Positions 48,720 to 57,744 are shown, counted from the first letter of the stretch. The stretch is DNA of 64,000 bases from Candidatus Marsarchaeota G2 archaeon ECH_B_1 (GCA_003019535.1 NEXG01000001.1:230153-294152), one strand, 5' to 3'. The notes: generated from the sequence alone by a model not told the origin. Numbers and translations: made by a program.

Positions 48720-49403
48720 ATGGTTAAAATTCGCTATCTTGGGCATGCATGCTTCACTGTTTCAGAACAAGGTAAAACAGTGATTATAGACCCGTTCCTT
48801 TCTAATAATCCACTAGCGGCTGAAAAACCAGAAACTGTTAGAGCCGATCTAATTCTGGTGACCCATGGGCATTTTGATCACTCAGGCGACGCGGTGACCA
48901 TCTCGAGTAAAACTGGTGCCCCAGTATATACTACATTTGAGCTTGCTTCACGCTTAGAAACTCTTGGCGCAAAAATCGTTGGGGGAAACCACGGTGGCAC
49001 TAATGATTTTGGCTTCGCTAAGGTTAGAATATGCTGGGCAGCTCATAGTTCATCTTTTGGCGAGAAGTTAGAATATGCAGGTAATCCATGCGGTTTCGTT
49101 TTGAATATGGGTGGTAAGAGTATTTACCACTCTGGAGACACCGATTTATTCGGGGACATGAGGCTAATAGGCGAACGCCATAAATTGGATGTAGCCCTGC
49201 TACCTATCGGTGGATTCTTTACCATGGATGCTGATGACGCACTTGTAGCAGTTGAGTATCTGAAACCGAAGTTCGTTATTCCAATGCATTATAACACTTG
49301 GCCGCAAATCGAAGCCGACCCCGCATCCTTCAAGAGCAAGGTCGAGTCGAAGACGAGCACTAAGTGCGTGATACTTAAACCAGGCGAAGAGTTCACGATT
49401 TAG
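48720..49403 (+). CDS. UPF0173 metallo-beta-lactamase-fold hydrolase
   Basis: The 227-residue protein has the metal-binding THGHFDHSGD motif near residue 49 and the later YHSGDTDLFGDM, with PMHYNTWP close to the end, a signature of the UPF0173 family. These are small metal-dependent hydrolases found widely in bacteria and archaea with no settled substrate. It stands alone, 151 nt after aRF1 and before tRNA-Leu (UAG). Confidence 0.88.
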   Translation: MVKIRYLGHACFTVSEQGKTVIIDPFLSNNPLAAEKPETVRADLILVTHGHFDHSGDAVTISSKTGAPVYTTFELASRLETLGAKIVGGNHGGTNDFGFAKVRICWAAHSSSFGEKLEYAGNPCGFVLNMGGKSIYHSGDTDLFGDMRLIGERHKLDVALLPIGGFFTMDADDALVAVEYLKPKFVIPMHYNTWPQIEADPASFKSKVESKTSTKCVILKPGEEFTI

Positions 49404-49475
49404 CATTCAAAGCTCTCTTAGTTCGCCTCTAAACAAGCAATAAATTTTTATCAGGTTAAAATGTTTTTGTTCTAT

Positions 49476-49575
49476 GCGGGGATGGCCGAGCCTGGTCAAA
49501 GGCGCGAGTGAGTGCTCCGCGAAGCTTAGGACCTCGTGCGGTAGCGCTTCGTGGGTTCGAATCCCACTCCCCGCA
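49476..49575 (+). tRNA. tRNA-Leu (UAG) with 15-nt intron at non-canonical site 30/31
   Basis: The plus strand is a class II tRNA with acceptor GCGGGGA/TCCCCGC and discriminator A. No anticodon stem closes unless 15 nt (49509-49523) are removed between the fourth and fifth bases of the 5' anticodon strand. The spliced stem is then CGAGG/CCTCG with loop CTTAGGA (TAG). The flanks form a strict BHB: a 4-bp central helix CGCG/CGCG, 3-nt bulges AG^T and AA^G each cut after the second base, plus inner and outer helices. An ATTTTTATC box lies 28 nt upstream. Confidence 0.93.
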
Positions 49576-49756
49576 CACGCTCGATAAATACAGAACGCAT
49601 ATGCAAAAACTAATTTTTCAGTGATTGTGGAGTAGGAAAGTTCATTATTTTTTACGGCAACACGAGCTACCTACTACTTTTTGAACTATTCTCATTTGGG
49701 TTGTGGTCTAAGTAAGCCTTTAATTCCATGGTGGTGCTTATAACTAGTGATTAGAA

Positions 49757-50203
49757 TTGCAAAACGGTGAAGGAAAGTCTTTATCTGATTACTCAGAATA
49801 CTTGAGGATGCTTGACGAGGTTTATAAAGATGTTCCACGCGTCCGCTCCACTGGGGAATGGTTCGCAATACCCCAACTTAAAATAGAGTATGAGGGCGAT
49901 AAGTCAATACTGGTAAACTTTAAGGAAATCTGTGAACTATTCAGAAGAGAGCCGAGTCACATAATGAAATTCTTAGTAAGGAATCTTGCTACGGCTGGCT
50001 ATGTAACCGATGACCTAAAACTAGTTCTCCAAGGGCATTTTAATGAGGACCAAATAATGAATTTACTAAATCGCTATGTAAGCTTCTTCGTTCGTTGCCA
50101 AAATTGTGGGAGACCAGATACGAGGCTTATTAAAAAGGCTAAAGTGGTATATATGGTGTGTGAAGCTTGCGGCGCAGAAGCACCAATAAAGACAACAGCG
50201 TAG
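49757..50203 (+). CDS. Translation initiation factor aIF2, beta subunit
   Basis: The 148-residue protein begins at a TTG and contains the eIF2-beta/eIF5 core: EYLRMLDEVYKDVPRV, then CELFRREPSHIMKFLVRNLATAGYV, and a C-terminal zinc ribbon CQNC...CEAC. With the alpha and gamma subunits it brings initiator tRNA to the 30S subunit. The start is uncertain because no ATG is nearby. DUF424 and NMD3 genes follow with overlaps, an arrangement shared with other archaea. Confidence 0.92.
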   Translation: MQNGEGKSLSDYSEYLRMLDEVYKDVPRVRSTGEWFAIPQLKIEYEGDKSILVNFKEICELFRREPSHIMKFLVRNLATAGYVTDDLKLVLQGHFNEDQIMNLLNRYVSFFVRCQNCGRPDTRLIKKAKVVYMVCEACGAEAPIKTTA

Positions 50204-50490
50204 TTACAGTTTTGGTTAACCGATTCACATCAGAAGAAGCCACATATGTTGTAGTATGTGAAGAAGCGCTCGTTAACAAAGAATTAGAAAAGGGTTTTTT
50301 CGTAGACCCAAGATACTTTGGGGGGATTCAAACGGATTTGGATAACGCACTCATAACTGCAAAAGAAGCTGATTATGCTACACTCCTCGGCAACCGTGTA
50401 GTGGAGCGGGCTATCTCTCTAGGAATATGTAGTCCATTATCAATAAGAAGAATTGGGAAGATCATGTACGCCGAGGTGGCTAGAGTTTGA
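50167..50490 (+). CDS. DUF424 family protein
   Basis: The frame starts at a TTG at 50167 inside aIF2-beta; a TTG at 50212 is an alternative but would trim the first strand (VVTVLVNRF). The up-to-107-residue product has the DUF424 layout: a short beta-rich N-terminus with VVVCEEALVNKELEKG, and a C-terminal ISLGICSPLSIRRIGKIMYAEV. The archaeal family is usually beside aIF2-beta and NMD3, as here, hinting at a role in translation or ribosome biogenesis. Function is not established. Confidence 0.82.
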   Translation: MRRRSTNKDNSVVTVLVNRFTSEEATYVVVCEEALVNKELEKGFFVDPRYFGGIQTDLDNALITAKEADYATLLGNRVVERAISLGICSPLSIRRIGKIMYAEVARV

Positions 50491-51311
50491 TACCGTGCCC
50501 CAAGTGTGGTTCGCCTACAGACCCGAATGCGGCAACACACAACCTCTGTAAAAACTGCTCCTCTGAACCTTCTGCGCGTGAGCGCAAAAAAAGGAATATT
50601 GTGTTCTGTGGTGTTTGCGGTAGAGTCAGGATAGGTGGAAAATGGCAATCAAATCTCTCATTCGACGAGTTCATACAGGAACTGCAAAAACAAGGTAACA
50701 TCGTATCACGTGCAAAAGATAGGCTAGTGTATGAGGTTATTGATTCAAATAAAAAAACCCTTATTCAATATCAGCTTAAGAAATCACTCTGCATGAATTG
50801 CCTCATCCAGAAAAATGATTCTTATCTCTTCGAGGTCAAAATAAGAGTCGAAGGAAGAGCTATGAACCCAAGAGAAGCAATGTATCTAATGGATTCAATA
50901 AGGAGAACTTGCCTAGAGAGCTTGGACCAGGACTTTGTTTACCGTTTTTCAAAGAACAAAGAAGGCGTCGATGTTTTAATATCGAGTAAAAAACTCGCGG
51001 AGCAAATAGTTGGGGGGTTAAAGAAAAAATTTGATGGTAGATTGACGCAGTCTTTTAAGCTTGTAAGTGAGAAACACGATAGAACAAGAGTTTTTAAAAC
51101 CACCTACTCGTATAGAATTCTCAGTCCAAGTGTGGGTAGCGTTTACCGCATTAATAATCATCTATATGAGGTTGTGCGTGTAGAAAACGGCGAAGTATTC
51201 TTGACTGCGATTAAAGGGAGAGAAAACATGGTATTCACAAAGCACGAGTTAATTAGCATGTATAAATCGAACAAGGTCGAAGTGCTAACTCAGCAGGGGT
51301 CTATATTGTAG
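50487..51311 (+). CDS. NMD3-family protein
   Basis: The 274-residue protein has at least four Cys pairs in its first 110 residues (CPKC at 4-7, CKNC at 21-24, CGVC near 41, CMNC near 98), the N-terminal zinc region of NMD3, followed by alpha/beta domains (RVEGRAMNPREAMYLMDSIRR; DVLISSKKLAEQIVGGLKKKF). Eukaryotic NMD3 escorts the 60S subunit out of the nucleus; in archaea a 50S maturation role is likely. The start overlaps DUF424 by 4 nt. Confidence 0.87.
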   Translation: MIPCPKCGSPTDPNAATHNLCKNCSSEPSARERKKRNIVFCGVCGRVRIGGKWQSNLSFDEFIQELQKQGNIVSRAKDRLVYEVIDSNKKTLIQYQLKKSLCMNCLIQKNDSYLFEVKIRVEGRAMNPREAMYLMDSIRRTCLESLDQDFVYRFSKNKEGVDVLISSKKLAEQIVGGLKKKFDGRLTQSFKLVSEKHDRTRVFKTTYSYRILSPSVGSVYRINNHLYEVVRVENGEVFLTAIKGRENMVFTKHELISMYKSNKVEVLTQQGSIL

Positions 51312-51454
51312 TGTAAACGTGAAAGCGCAGTGACGAAAGCGGCACTAATTCTGGATAGGTCGATAAGATTATTGCCTCGCACCATGTTAAATTCGTTTGC
51401 ATTAACACTTTTTAATCTCAAAAGCGTTAAAGCTTGGTAAAAAGATACATCATA

Positions 51455-52828
51455 GTGTCTTCTGAACTATTTGCCATTTCTCCTATCGATGGAAGATACA
51501 AAAAGGAGATCGGTGACCTTCACAAATATTTTTCCGAATTCGCTTTAATCCGGGAAAGAGTATATATAGAGATTAAGTATTTAAACTTCATTTTACGCCT
51601 ACTCGGCAAAAATGTTGATTCATCACTAACCAAAGCGCTAGAAGGTGTCTACGAAGACTTCGATGTTGAAGATGCCACAGAGATAAAAAAACTTGAAGAA
51701 AAGTTTGACCACGATGTCAAAGCTATTGAAGTCTACCTAGAAAAGTTTGTGGGCGAATATTCGCCATACGTCCATTTTGGATTAACATCTGAGGATGTAA
51801 ATAATTTGGCGTATGGTAGACTTCTTACACGATTTATGAAGGAGGTTTATTTACCTGCTTTAGTGGCGCTCATTAAGAGCTTAGTTAAGCTCGCTACTAG
51901 GCACACTGATTCACCCATGCTGGCTAGGACTCATGGGCAACCCGCTTCTCCGACCACCTTTGGTAAAGAGATTGGCCTTTATGCCTACCGTTTGGCTCGT
52001 TTTCTAAGAAGGATATCCCGTATACGGGTGAGTGGTAAACTCAACGGTGCTGTGGGTAACTTTAATGCGCTAGTAGCAGCTTACCCCGATATTGATTGGA
52101 TCAGGGAAGTGCCCATATTTATTGAGGAATTAGGGTTAGAACCAGAGCTCTTTTCCACACAGATATTGCCGTATGAGTCATACATAGACCTGTTTAATAA
52201 CGTGGCTTCCGTGAACGCAATACTCACTAATCTCTGTAGAGATATGTGGATGTACTACTCGTTTGGCTACTTTTCCCTTGAATCAGAAAAGTTACAGGTC
52301 GGGTCCTCCACGATGCCCCATAAGGTTAACCCTAAGGGTTTCGAGAACAGTGAAGGAAACCTCAAGCTCGCAAACTCTTTGCTACATTTGTATGCCAATG
52401 AGCTATTAGTAAACAGGCTTCAACGAGACCTTTCTGATTCCACGATACGAAGAAACTTCGGTGTGGCGATGGCCCATTCGATACTCGCCTACCGGAGATT
52501 AAGTCGGGAATTAGGGCGCCTAACCTTCAATAAAAAACGGGCCACGGAAGATTTGAATAATCACGGTGAGGTGTTCTCAGAAGCCTTGCAGACAATCCTC
52601 CGCAGGGAAGGCGTAAATGAGGCCTATTTCAAGGTTCTAGGCAAAGTCAAAGGTCGCACATACACACTTAAACAAATTGAGAGTATTGCACGATCTGTGA
52701 GTCCTTCTCCACGTGTAAGCAAAGAATTCGAAACGATTGTAAAAGAGAAATACTTGGGTTTAGCCCCACAACTAGCTCGAATGATGATCGAACAAACTAA
52801 ACAAATAATAAATATGAACGTAAACTAG
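51455..52828 (+). CDS. purB: Adenylosuccinate lyase
   Basis: I choose the GTG at 51455, which gives MSSELFAISPIDGRY, the family's usual beginning; a TTG at 51434 would add seven residues. The 457-residue enzyme has MLARTHGQPASPTTFGKEIG with the catalytic His region and the fumarase-superfamily signature GSSTMPHKVNPKGFEN. It cleaves SAICAR and adenylosuccinate in purine synthesis. A TTTTTAAT box lies about 40 nt upstream. Confidence 0.93.
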   Translation: MSSELFAISPIDGRYKKEIGDLHKYFSEFALIRERVYIEIKYLNFILRLLGKNVDSSLTKALEGVYEDFDVEDATEIKKLEEKFDHDVKAIEVYLEKFVGEYSPYVHFGLTSEDVNNLAYGRLLTRFMKEVYLPALVALIKSLVKLATRHTDSPMLARTHGQPASPTTFGKEIGLYAYRLARFLRRISRIRVSGKLNGAVGNFNALVAAYPDIDWIREVPIFIEELGLEPELFSTQILPYESYIDLFNNVASVNAILTNLCRDMWMYYSFGYFSLESEKLQVGSSTMPHKVNPKGFENSEGNLKLANSLLHLYANELLVNRLQRDLSDSTIRRNFGVAMAHSILAYRRLSRELGRLTFNKKRATEDLNNHGEVFSEALQTILRREGVNEAYFKVLGKVKGRTYTLKQIESIARSVSPSPRVSKEFETIVKEKYLGLAPQLARMMIEQTKQIINMNVN

Positions 52829-52929
52829 TACTCCATATTCACATGCCTGAAGAAGTCGAGTCGCCACTATATTATTGGCTTTAGATAAGATTCAGTAGCC
52901 TTATATCAGTCAGCCAGCTACTTTAGGTA

Positions 52930-53229
52930 ATGGTAGAAGCCAACACTCCATCAGATAAAGAACTTAGGAAGCCAGCCGAAGGTGAACTTTTAGGTGTCAT
53001 AATTCAATTGGTGGGCTACGATAGAGCCAAAGTACGTTGCTCTGATTATAAAGTGCGTGTGTGCCGGATACCTGGGCGTATGAAGAAAAAGATCTGGCTT
53101 AGAGAGAATGACATAGTTTTGGTTGCTCCTTGGGATTTCCAGTCGGATACAAGAGGTGACATAGTGTACAAATACGAGAAAGATGAAGTGAGAAAACTAA
53201 AAAGCTTGGGAATCCAGCTCCCCGAATAA
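52930..53229 (+). CDS. Translation initiation factor aIF1A
   Basis: The 99-residue protein has the OB fold of aIF1A/eIF1A: GELLGVIIQLVGYDRAKVRCSD, then RVCRIPGRMKKKIWLRENDIVLVAPWDFQ and KGDIVYKY-like RGDIVYKYEKDEV. It binds the ribosomal A site during start-codon selection. The N-terminal 17 residues are polar and unstructured, as is typical. It converges on trmJ with an 11-nt gap. Confidence 0.94.
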   Translation: MVEANTPSDKELRKPAEGELLGVIIQLVGYDRAKVRCSDYKVRVCRIPGRMKKKIWLRENDIVLVAPWDFQSDTRGDIVYKYEKDEVRKLKSLGIQLPE

Positions 53230-53240
53230 CGCATACCCTC

Positions 53241-53963
53241 CTAATTGTTGACACTACGCGCCTCACAGTACTTAAATATTCTTCTTAACGCACCTGTGAG
53301 GGTGGCCATCTCCCTCTTTGAGACGTAGCTTCTTCCAAGCAAGTTGAGTAACGCCCTCCTAACTAGGGTTTTCCTATGCTCTACCTCATGTGTCCTCTCA
53401 AGTAACTCGACGACTATATTCACGAATATTTCCTTTTCATGGTGAGACGCCGCTTGTCTAGAGGGCTTCACCGCTCCAGTGTGTATCGCCAACTCATATA
53501 GGATCACGGCTGCACTGTGACTTATATTCATGGCTGGGTATAACTTACTTGTAGGTATACTAACAACTAAATCGCATGCATCAAGCTCCTTATTACTCAG
53601 GCCCGACCCCTCTCTACCAAATAACAGCGCGGTGAGACCACTCGTCCTCGACCAAGCTTCAGCGAACTCGCGGGGCGTTACATAGTTCCTAGTAAAATTT
53701 TTTTCCGATGTGGGCCTCGTCGACGTTGTTCCCACGACAACATCAGCATCCTCCAATGCGCCCTTCAAATCGTCTATGATCATAGCCTTATCTAGCACAT
53801 CCGCTGCGTGCATAGCTGTTTTAGCACCCAGCAACTTGACATCCACCACTGGTTTTACAAACCACAGTTCGTCGAAACCAAAATTCTTCATCGTTCTCGC
53901 AAGGAAACCCGCATTTTCACCGGTCTCACAACCCACAAAGACAACCCTCAACCTTCTACTCAT
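53241..53963 (-). CDS. SPOUT RNA 2'-O-methyltransferase TrmJ-like
   Basis: The 240-residue protein has the SpoU/TrmJ motifs: VVFVGCETGENAGFLARTMKNFGFDELWFVKP (motif 1), LTALLFGREGSGLSNKEL (motif 2) and VVSIPTSKLYPAMNISHSAAVILYEL (motif 3, knot). TrmJ methylates the 2'-OH of C32 in tRNA; the archaeal subfamily is C32-specific. The C-terminal 70 residues are helical. Its start overlaps the upstream methyltransferase by 4 nt. Confidence 0.87.
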   Translation of the reverse strand: MSRRLRVVFVGCETGENAGFLARTMKNFGFDELWFVKPVVDVKLLGAKTAMHAADVLDKAMIIDDLKGALEDADVVVGTTSTRPTSEKNFTRNYVTPREFAEAWSRTSGLTALLFGREGSGLSNKELDACDLVVSIPTSKLYPAMNISHSAAVILYELAIHTGAVKPSRQAASHHEKEIFVNIVVELLERTHEVEHRKTLVRRALLNLLGRSYVSKREMATLTGALRRIFKYCEARSVNN

Positions 53964-54535
53964 AACCTATTACATCTGTAGACTTCTAACCGTTCATAAA
54001 AATCCGATTGTCTCTTAGCAAGCGACCACTCGAAACCCTTCTCCCTTAGAGCGTTGAAAAACAAGTCGGAATCCTGCGTTGAGCTGCGCACAATTAGAAC
54101 GCTACCTCCCCTCCTAACTTTACGCCTCGCTATTTCCAGCATATTCAGGGCTATTCGCAAACCATCTGGCCCCCCGTTCCAAGCGCATGAGAGCGCGTCC
54201 TGCTTGTATAGTGGACCGCTGGGTAAGTAGGGTGGGTTAACAATTACTAGGTCAACCATGGGAGAATTGGACCCATCATCCAGAAACACGTGAACTTTAT
54301 CTCTTAACCCATTTATGACCACGTTCTTTATCGCATTTCTATATGAATATAAACATGTATCGTAAGAGAACACGTTCTCAGCCACCTGTGAGGCGACCAA
54401 AGAGAGTATACCGCACCCGGTCCCTAACTCCATGGCTTGGCCAACTCTAGGGTGTTCTAAGATCGCATCCGCCATAAGGAAGGTATCAGTGGATGGGTCA
54501 TACACGTTGCTATCGACAATTATTTTGAACCCCAT
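53960..54535 (-). CDS. HemK2/Mtq2-like N5-glutamine methyltransferase
   Basis: From the ATG at 54535 (MGFKIIVDSNVYDPSTDTFLMAD) the 191-residue protein has the SAM-binding loop ELGTGCGILSLVA and the catalytic NPPY motif in IVNPPYLPSG. The Mtq2 group methylates the glutamine of the GGQ motif in eRF1-type release factors, whose gene is at 47348 here. The methylation target is inferred from the family. It starts 4 nt after rsmA ends. Confidence 0.87.
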   Translation of the reverse strand: MGFKIIVDSNVYDPSTDTFLMADAILEHPRVGQAMELGTGCGILSLVASQVAENVFSYDTCLYSYRNAIKNVVINGLRDKVHVFLDDGSNSPMVDLVIVNPPYLPSGPLYKQDALSCAWNGGPDGLRIALNMLEIARRKVRRGGSVLIVRSSTQDSDLFFNALREKGFEWSLAKRQSDFYERLEVYRCNRL

Positions 54536-54539
54536 GAAC

Positions 54540-55304
54540 TCAAAGCTTCTTTGCAAGTTCGATGAACCCCGCCACATCTAGGCAGCCGACCCGCATCTTG
54601 AGAAGATCGGGATTAGTTGTTAAATTCTGCAGCAAAGTGGATAGTTTAGCTAAGTTTAAAGCTGTACGCAAAGTCCTATTTTTATAGTTAAACAACCTCG
54701 AAGTTAGGTCTTCAAGAAGTCGCGCTGTATGCTCATCATATGAGTCTTTAACACTCAGCACGCTTAGAATAGAATCCACGCGTGGCTCTGGATAAAAGCA
54801 TTTGCGTGATACTCTCTCCAGCAGCCTAATATCACACGCGTACTGAGCCAAGACACTGATCTCCCTGTAATTCTCTTCGCAGGGCTTAGCAGTAAGCTTT
54901 TCAGCGAACTCTTTCTGTAATATAAGCACAGCATGCCTCCACTTGCTGCCATCTCTCACTAACTTTAAGATGAATGGCTTAGATATCGAGTAGGGAAGAG
55001 CTGACACTATGTAGTCACTTCGAGGCAACTCTACTCGAAGAAAGTCTCCTCGTATCAGCCTGATTTCGTCGAACTTATTCTCTAGATAATCCGCTAATTT
55101 CTCATCTATCTCCACAACAGTTAGTTGTCGAGTCTTTTCGATTATTACGCTTGTAAGCGCGCCAAGCCCCCCGCCAACCTCAACCACATCCACATTCGGC
55201 GGAAGGATTTCTGCAACCCTGAGAGCTAACCCTTTATCAACTATGAAATGTTGACCCCATTTCCTCTTCGGTGTGAAACCTATCTTACGAAAAATGTTAT
55301 CCAT
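54540..55304 (-). CDS. rsmA: 16S rRNA dimethyladenosine transferase RsmA (KsgA/Dim1)
   Basis: The 254-residue protein has the family opening RKWGQHFIVDKGLALRVAE and the SAM motif VVEVGGGLGALTSVI. The catalytic IV motif reads SALPYSISKP instead of the common NLPY, with Ala in place of Asn and Leu-Pro-Tyr retained. It dimethylates two adjacent adenines in helix 45 of 16S rRNA. The gene lies in the conserved run Pus10-eL21-RpoF-DUF655-RsmA-HemK2. Confidence 0.92.
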   Translation of the reverse strand: MDNIFRKIGFTPKRKWGQHFIVDKGLALRVAEILPPNVDVVEVGGGLGALTSVIIEKTRQLTVVEIDEKLADYLENKFDEIRLIRGDFLRVELPRSDYIVSALPYSISKPFILKLVRDGSKWRHAVLILQKEFAEKLTAKPCEENYREISVLAQYACDIRLLERVSRKCFYPEPRVDSILSVLSVKDSYDEHTARLLEDLTSRLFNYKNRTLRTALNLAKLSTLLQNLTTNPDLLKMRVGCLDVAGFIELAKKL

Positions 55305-55311
55305 GTGCTAG

Positions 55312-55905
55312 CTAAGGTGGCATCACAAATATTCGGTATTTCTCATTGCCCTGTAACTCACTAAGTATGCGTTCAATTATCTTCTTCTTTATACCTATGA
55401 CTTTAATCCTAGTTTGGAGGTCGTCAATACTCTTAAAAGGCTGCTTTTCTCTTTCAGCTAGGATCTCCCACATCAGTTTTTTACCGATACCTGGTATCAG
55501 CTCTAATTGGTGCATCTTAACCGTTAAGGGTTTCGCGTTATTAAAAAAATCAACAAAACGCGCCTCATTTATATCAACGATCATCTCAAGTACGTTTTCA
55601 AGCTCCCTTTTGGCCACCATTGAAAGATCATTATAGGTGATTGGGCGAACCACCCGTGAAACCTGAGAATAAAGCCTGTCTTCAGGCCCTCTCCCAACGA
55701 ATATTCTATCCCCAGTCTTGATAGCGATGCCCTCCAGTGGAACAACTTCCAGCAAGGTAAAGTATTCTTCGCCTATAACTTGGGCGACAGGTTCTCTTCC
55801 ATGTGGTTGACGGCTTTCGGCAGGCGACCCGCCTGGTAGATAGTCAAGCACATAGAAGTATTGATCCCTATGTGGCCTGCGTTGCTCCTTGGCGTCAATA
55901 CTCAT
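55312..55905 (-). CDS. DUF655 protein with helix-hairpin-helix
   Basis: The 197-residue protein has an OB-like middle (REPVAQVIGEEYFTLLEVVPLEG, then GDRIFVGRGPEDR) and a C-terminal helix-hairpin-helix with QLELIPGIGKKLMWEILAEREKQPF. The DUF655 family is found in archaea between RpoF and RsmA genes, as here, and is expected to bind nucleic acid. Its role has not been shown. The start overlaps the rpoF stop by 4 nt. Confidence 0.88.
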   Translation of the reverse strand: MSIDAKEQRRPHRDQYFYVLDYLPGGSPAESRQPHGREPVAQVIGEEYFTLLEVVPLEGIAIKTGDRIFVGRGPEDRLYSQVSRVVRPITYNDLSMVAKRELENVLEMIVDINEARFVDFFNNAKPLTVKMHQLELIPGIGKKLMWEILAEREKQPFKSIDDLQTRIKVIGIKKKIIERILSELQGNEKYRIFVMPP

Positions 55906-56246
55906 TGCTGCTCATTAACTCCTTGTATATATTCTTTGATTATATTCAAAATCTTTTCTTTTTTTGGAAGCAGAGTCGGGTCTGAGCCAACAAGCGATAT
56001 ATACTCAGTTTCGGTTAGAGGTAATAGGTCAACCATCTGTAAAGCCAATCTTTCAGGTAATCCCTCCTCCATCAATTTCTGCTTTAATTCAGCCGCCTTC
56101 TCGCCGGGTAGCTTTACTGTCATGTTCAAGAGCTGGATCAAAAACTGAACATTCTGACTTTCCTTAGCCTTCTCATCCGTTTTCTCCAAAAGCTCTTTCA
56201 CTTCTGAAGCAGTAATTGGTACTTGGCTTATCACTTTCCTCGCCAT
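55902..56246 (-). CDS. rpoF: RNA polymerase subunit F (Rpo4/Rpb4)
   Basis: The 114-residue protein is fully helical (ITASEVKELLEKTDEKAKESQNVQFLIQLLNMTVKL, then LPERLALQMVDLLPLTETE), with the HRDC-like C-terminal part of Rpb4. With Rpo7 it forms the polymerase stalk that contacts nascent RNA and TFE. It follows eL21 by 11 nt and overlaps DUF655, the standard archaeal linkage. Confidence 0.9.
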   Translation of the reverse strand: MARKVISQVPITASEVKELLEKTDEKAKESQNVQFLIQLLNMTVKLPGEKAAELKQKLMEEGLPERLALQMVDLLPLTETEYISLVGSDPTLLPKKEKILNIIKEYIQGVNEQQ

Positions 56247-56257
56247 TGAGCATCAGC

Positions 56258-56548
56258 CTAACCAAAAGGTTTGATGTGCACAGGCCTTACAACAATAACT
56301 CTGTCCTCTGGCTCCATGGGTACTTTAACTACATAGGCCCTACCCCTCTTCTCAACTATTGTCCCTATTTTACCTTGATATCTCCTATGCGGCATACCCT
56401 TCTGCACGCTAGGCTCAATATCTATAACCACTTTGCTGCCTACTTCGAATTCTTTAATGAACGCGCTCGGCGGCGGCAAACCACTCTCCCTAGGCGCCTT
56501 TGTGAGCAGCGACCTAGATTTGTTTCTATAACCCTTGTTTCTCGTCAT
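56258..56548 (-). CDS. rpl21e: Large ribosomal subunit protein eL21 (L21e)
   Basis: The 96-residue protein has the L21e features: an N-terminal basic lead (NKGYRNKSRSLLTKAPRESG), IKEFEVGSKVVIDIEPSVQKGMPHRRYQGKIGTIVEKRGRAYVV and a C-terminal VVRPVHIKP. It binds 23S and 5S rRNA at the central protuberance. The start overlaps the pus10 3' end by 23 nt. Confidence 0.94.
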   Translation of the reverse strand: MTRNKGYRNKSRSLLTKAPRESGLPPPSAFIKEFEVGSKVVIDIEPSVQKGMPHRRYQGKIGTIVEKRGRAYVVKVPMEPEDRVIVVRPVHIKPFG

Positions 56549-57728
56549 TTCCCATATCCACTCCCACTAAATCAAGGGCGATACATTTACATCTTATCCC
56601 CAATATTTGAGACACACTCGGTTTAGTTCTACCGTCGTCGCCGCTTATAAATTCTTTTACGTATGTTCCTCCCTGACAAACAACTGTGAAGAGCGCTGTA
56701 TAATCGTCAACATACTCAACCTTAAATGAGTACACCTTCTTATGTCGCACCTTATCCGCCCTACGCTTTTTAACCCGCCAAGGCGTCTGTTGCTCGAGTG
56801 TTATACCACTTAACTCTTTAGATGCCTCCACGAGTTTATTTAGATCTACTCGCTCAAAAAACTTTATGATCCCGCGATACTCCTTAGTGCTCACCTCAGC
56901 AAGCCTCTTTAACTCCTCTATTCTTCGAGAATCAGTAAACCCGATTAGCGTGATTTGCACAATGCCGTTTGAATATTCGTTGACGGCCTTCTCGATCGCT
57001 TTTAGGTCGGAGATTCTCCGAGCAGGGTTAACGACCTCTACGACGAACGGCCTGCCTTTTCCAACCACGAGCACGTCTACGTCCTCCCTGCCTCCCGCGT
57101 GGAAAACAACGCGCTCAGCATTGTATAACAAGCATATTGGTATTGTGATAAATTCTTCAACTGAAGCTATAAAGTGTCGTCCCTTATAGTTACACTCAGC
57201 GCACCCATTACCGTAACAGTTGTTACACACCCACGTGGCCTGTGAGATGTTCCTGAAAAGTTTAAGATACCTACCCTCTAAATATTGAGCTGGACGCTTA
57301 ATAGTCAACTGCCCGCGCTCAAAGTTGATGAGTAAGTCGGGGTTCACGGGGTCGAAAACTTTACCGCTACGCTCAATCATTGAACCAACTTCTCTTTTAA
57401 ATTCTCTTTTAAAACCCTCTTTGAGGGTCTGAAAGAGCGCCCTACTCTTTTCATCCAGATTGGGTGGTGACCTAATTAACACATCGATCCTAAAGCTATG
57501 CCAATCATCGACCACACTGTTAAGCTCCTTAGAGACTTGCTCAAAAAACTGTGCGTATCTCCCTCTAACATCCGAGCACACCATACAGAGAGTATCACTC
57601 CTCCTCTGATAGGTGACCTCGTTGAGGCCGCTGATTTCGGCAAGCGTTCCAGTACACTCGTTGCAAAGGTTGAGACTTTGGGCGTATTCCTTTAGCTCCT
57701 GTTCGGTAAAGTCCGTCACGCGGTTCAT
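56526..57728 (-). CDS. pus10: tRNA pseudouridine synthase Pus10
   Basis: The 400-residue protein has an N-terminal zinc-binding region (CNEC near residue 22, CMVC near 48), a THUMP-like middle, and the catalytic domain with FHAGGREDVDVLVVGKGRPFVVEV, where the acidic DVD region holds the catalytic Asp. Later, GGTYVKEFISGDDGRTKPSVSQI is a conserved C-terminal motif. Archaeal Pus10 forms pseudouridine 54 and 55 in tRNA. It starts 16 nt after SRP54 in the same direction. Confidence 0.93.
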   Translation of the reverse strand: MNRVTDFTEQELKEYAQSLNLCNECTGTLAEISGLNEVTYQRRSDTLCMVCSDVRGRYAQFFEQVSKELNSVVDDWHSFRIDVLIRSPPNLDEKSRALFQTLKEGFKREFKREVGSMIERSGKVFDPVNPDLLINFERGQLTIKRPAQYLEGRYLKLFRNISQATWVCNNCYGNGCAECNYKGRHFIASVEEFITIPICLLYNAERVVFHAGGREDVDVLVVGKGRPFVVEVVNPARRISDLKAIEKAVNEYSNGIVQITLIGFTDSRRIEELKRLAEVSTKEYRGIIKFFERVDLNKLVEASKELSGITLEQQTPWRVKKRRADKVRHKKVYSFKVEYVDDYTALFTVVCQGGTYVKEFISGDDGRTKPSVSQILGIRCKCIALDLVGVDMGNDEKQGL

Positions 57729-57744
57729 CTTTGGTGCCTATAAA

